From positions 1 through 24,740 of the forward strand of contig URYU01000008.1 of assembly GCA_900552155.1 (NCBI GenBank): DNA of 24,740 nucleotides. Reading direction: 5' to 3'. Under the pieces are notes generated by a model. It was not told where the DNA came from and searched no databases. It saw only the letters and a list, made by a program, of their open reading frames with translations. Source of the DNA: an uncultured Collinsella sp. (GTDB lineage Bacteria > Actinomycetota > Coriobacteriia > Coriobacteriales > Coriobacteriaceae). Positions within the stretch are counted from its first letter, which is position 1; each line of letters begins with the position of its first letter. The position numbers and the translations under genes are program-made. Positions 22,838 to 24,740 of this stretch are shown one piece after another.

Positions 22838-22891
22838 CCTTCCAAAAAGGGACAGGTTTGTTTTGGCAGGTTTTATCTGCGAAAACGTTAA
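22836..22891. repeat. REP-like repeat E (inverted copy of repeat D)
   Basis: Bases 22842-22891 are the reverse complement of 17951-18000 with four differences in 50. The hairpin (AACCTtCCAAAA / TTTTGGCAGGTT) has one mismatch and starts at the asp23 stop codon. It may help end the amaP-asp23 transcript. Confidence 0.85.
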
Positions 22892-22933
22892 ACGGCCGAC
22901 CGCGCAAGCAAAAGCGTGGCCGGCCGTTATTTG
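22891..22933 (+). terminator. Rho-independent terminator after asp23
   Basis: AACGGCCG (22891-22898) pairs with CGGCCGTT (22921-22928), with inner CCGCGC / GCGTGG pairing. TATTTG follows. It lies directly after repeat E. Confidence 0.8.
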
Positions 22934-22975
22934 TATGCCCCCCCGATGTAGGCATACCGCTCGTCTAACTAGGGG

Positions 22976-23003
22976 TTGCAATCGTCGCGTTCCGCGTTAC
23001 CCT
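22976..23003 (+). promoter_or_regulatory. Weak putative promoter of the YitT-family gene
   Basis: TTGCAA (22976-22981) and TACCCT (22998-23003) are 16 bp apart. AGGGGTTGC occurs at 22971 and again at 23034, where it forms the ribosome site. Just upstream an inverted repeat GTATGCC / GGCATAC (22933-22957) flanks a C-run. Confidence 0.3.
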
Positions 23004-23046
23004 AATGGGCGCATTGTTTCCAAATTGTTAACGAGGGGTTGCCGTA

Positions 23047-24069
23047 ATGGCTGACGAGCACGAAACAGAAAGCCAGGCATGGGCGATTGAGGCTGCCGCG
23101 GCAGAGGCGGCATCGCGAGCTGCCGAGGAGGTGCATAGTCCTCCCGTGGTGCCGATGGAGCGCGTGGTTGATCGCACCGATATCGAACGCGGCGAGCGTG
23201 CCGGTCAAAAGCGCAGCCAGGAGCCAGGCTTCCCGCGCTTTTTTGCCGAGCTCAATCTGGGTCTGATTCTTACGGCCTTCGCCATCGTTGCGTTTAAAAC
23301 CCCTAATCACTTTGCTTTTGGCGGCACCTCGGGCGTGTCGGTCATTCTGTCCACGCTGTTCCCGACTCTGCCCGTCGGCGTCTTTATGTGGATTATCAAC
23401 GCGGTTCTCGTCGTTTTGGGCTTTATCTTTTTGGAGCGCAAGGCAATCCTGTGGAGTGTCTTCGCCTCGTTTGCGCTGTCCGCCTATGTTTCGCTGTTTG
23501 AGCTCTTTATTCCGACCAATGTCTCTCTGACGGGTGATATGTGGCTCGACCTGTGCTTTGCCGTCATCTTGCCGGCGCTCGGCAGCGCTATTGTCTTTGA
23601 CATCGGCGCCTCGACGGGCGGCACGGACATTCTCGCTATGATCCTCAAGCGCCGCACGACGCTCGAGATTGGCCGCGCCCTGCTGCTGGTCGATATCGGC
23701 ATCGTGACCATCGCGGCCTTCTTGTACGGCCCGCGTGTCGGTCTGTATTGCGTGCGCGGCCTGTTTGCCAAGACACTCGTGGTCGACAAAGCCATCGAGA
23801 GCATTCACCTGCGCAAAGTCTGCACGGTCATTTGCTCCGAGCCCCTTAAGGTTGAGGAGTTTATCGTCAAGCATCTCAACCGCACGGCGACCATTAGCCG
23901 CGGCTACGGTGCCTTCTCGGGCAAGTGCGTGACGGTGATCATGAGCGTGCTGAGCCGTCGCGAGGCCGTGCAACTACGCCGCTATGCGCGCGAAGTCGAT
24001 CCGGGTGCCTTTATCACGATCGTCGACAGCTCCGAGATCGTCGGCAAGGGCTTCCGCGGAACGAACTAG
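23047..24069 (+). CDS. YitT-family membrane protein (DUF161 plus DUF2179)
   Basis: The 340-residue protein starts at ATG 23047 with GAGGGG upstream. Residues 1-70 are a polar, charged extension (ETESQAWAIEAAAAEAASRA) not usual in the family. About five or six helices follow, with YitT-like GLILTAFAIVAFKTPNHFAFGGTSGVSVIL, written here in parts: GLILTAFAIVAFKTPN, then FGGTSGVSVIL. The loop GASTGGTDILAMILKR is the family signature. The C-terminal DUF2179 domain contains VCTVICSEPLKVEEFIVKHL and GYGAFSGKCVTVIMSVLSRR, ending at DSSEIVGKGF. YitT-family proteins are common in Firmicutes and relatives and their transport role is not established. Confidence 0.93.
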   Translation: MADEHETESQAWAIEAAAAEAASRAAEEVHSPPVVPMERVVDRTDIERGERAGQKRSQEPGFPRFFAELNLGLILTAFAIVAFKTPNHFAFGGTSGVSVILSTLFPTLPVGVFMWIINAVLVVLGFIFLERKAILWSVFASFALSAYVSLFELFIPTNVSLTGDMWLDLCFAVILPALGSAIVFDIGASTGGTDILAMILKRRTTLEIGRALLLVDIGIVTIAAFLYGPRVGLYCVRGLFAKTLVVDKAIESIHLRKVCTVICSEPLKVEEFIVKHLNRTATISRGYGAFSGKCVTVIMSVLSRREAVQLRRYAREVDPGAFITIVDSSEIVGKGFRGTN

Positions 24070-24218
24070 CACAGACGTATTCAACGAACCGCCTGCTGGC
24101 GCCGTGTACCTTGCAAATCGGTCATCTTTGAGTATTTGACCCCACATTGGGCAATAATGATGCTAAAGACATCGTTTGCGATCCAAGTGATTCGTTCAAG
24201 ATACGAAGGGATGATTCT

Positions 24219-24740
24219 ATGTTCTGCTCGCAGTGTGGCGCCCCCATGGGCGATAACGACAAGTTCTGCGGCGTGTGTGGTGCTCCTAATGCCGGTGCCG
24301 CTGGCCCCGCTCCCCAGGGACAGCCTCAGCCCCAGCAGTTTGTTCCGCAGCCGCCCGTGGCGAATGCGCCAAAGGGCTGTGTGGCTCAGGCGTTCCAAGA
24401 TATGACCAAGACTCCGGGCGTGCTTCAGCGTGTATGCCAAATCGCGTTTTTGCCGGCGCTGATTTGCGGTGTGTCGGTGCTCGTGTTGTTTATTCCCGTT
24501 ATTGGCGGCATTGCGGCTGCCATCGGCTTTTTGGCAGCTTGCATTGCGAGCGTGTGCGGTTCCGGCTTTGGTATCGAGTGGGGCCGTGATCTTTCGCTCA
24601 AGGTCGATGACGGCATGGACCGTCCACTCATGCGCTCCACGTCGTTTGGTCTCGGAGTCTTTTCGAGCGTCATCTCGGTGGTGCTCGAGGTTATCGCTGC
24701 CATTCCCGTTATCGGTGTAGTGCTTTCGCTGGTGGAGGGC
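24219..24740 (+). CDS. Zinc-ribbon membrane protein (3' truncated by window end)
   Basis: An open frame from ATG 24219, with GAAGGGA 7 bases upstream, runs 174 codons to the window edge without a stop. The start MFCSQCGAPMGDNDKFCGVC is a zinc ribbon with Cys3, 6, 17 and 20. A Pro/Gln-rich linker (about 24-50) follows, then hydrophobic segments around 74-110 (IAFLPALICGVSVLVLFIPV) and 145-170 (GVFSSVISVVLEVIAAIPVI). The layout resembles zinc-ribbon plus DUF4013-like membrane proteins common in Coriobacteria and archaea, with no known function. The gap 24070-24218 before it shows a TTGACC at 24136 but no well-spaced -10. Confidence 0.88.
   Translation, partial: MFCSQCGAPMGDNDKFCGVCGAPNAGAAGPAPQGQPQPQQFVPQPPVANAPKGCVAQAFQDMTKTPGVLQRVCQIAFLPALICGVSVLVLFIPVIGGIAAAIGFLAACIASVCGSGFGIEWGRDLSLKVDDGMDRPLMRSTSFGLGVFSSVISVVLEVIAAIPVIGVVLSLVEG

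Noticed and set aside
24136..24164. Promoter TTGACC for the zinc-ribbon gene
   Set aside because: No acceptable -10 occurs 16-18 bp downstream; AATAAT is only 11 bp away.

Overview
The window is GC-rich and looks like chromosomal DNA of an actinobacterium of class Coriobacteriia, most like Collinsella. This is judged from codon use, GTG/TTG starts with strong AAGGAGG-type ribosome sites, a giant acyl-CoA dehydratase activase, an AmaP/DUF2273/Asp23 operon and dispersed GGGAC-core palindromes. I could not run a search, so the genus is an inference. I saw no rRNA, tRNA, CRISPR array or transposase gene.

Left part (1-2.2 kb). The 3' end of an unidentified gene overlaps a remarkable broken gene. 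One reading frame joins a FolC N-terminus, a MurT-like middle and the C-terminus of a Cof-type HAD phosphatase, with one in-frame TGA. A REP-like palindrome, a 41-residue hydrophobic/basic small ORF with a sequestered ribosome site, and a second palindrome follow. Next comes a TetR regulator with a palindrome-rich promoter region.

2.2-9.2 kb. The TetR gene is followed after 11 bp by a 1593-residue two-headed 2-hydroxyacyl-CoA dehydratase activase fusion, which ends in a strong terminator. A short, AT-richer stretch then holds a frameshifted gene remnant, a nested inverted repeat, a possible 12-codon leader ORF and a small membrane-anchored protein of unknown function. A convergent DUF389 membrane protein carries an EF-hand-like loop.

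9.2-15 kb. A 1151-residue cell-wall protein has a signal peptide, two long alanine-rich coiled coils around a CAP/SCP domain and an LAQTG sorting signal. A run of nine Gs lies just after its signal peptide. Facing terminators separate it from an OPT-family transporter on the minus strand.

15-24.7 kb. Mostly plus-strand housekeeping genes follow: coaX, a dCMP deaminase, an Nfu iron-sulfur scaffold, lgt, a DUF6020-like membrane protein, a YebC/TACO1-family gene, the amaP-DUF2273-asp23 envelope-stress operon, a YitT-family membrane protein, and the start of a zinc-ribbon membrane protein cut by the window end. Two 50-bp near-identical inverted repeats flank the segment from the DUF6020 gene to asp23.

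The most interesting points are the three-part FolC/MurT/HAD mosaic, the poly-G tract in the surface-protein gene, the REP-like palindrome family with its inverted long copy, and the small ORF with a hidden ribosome site.
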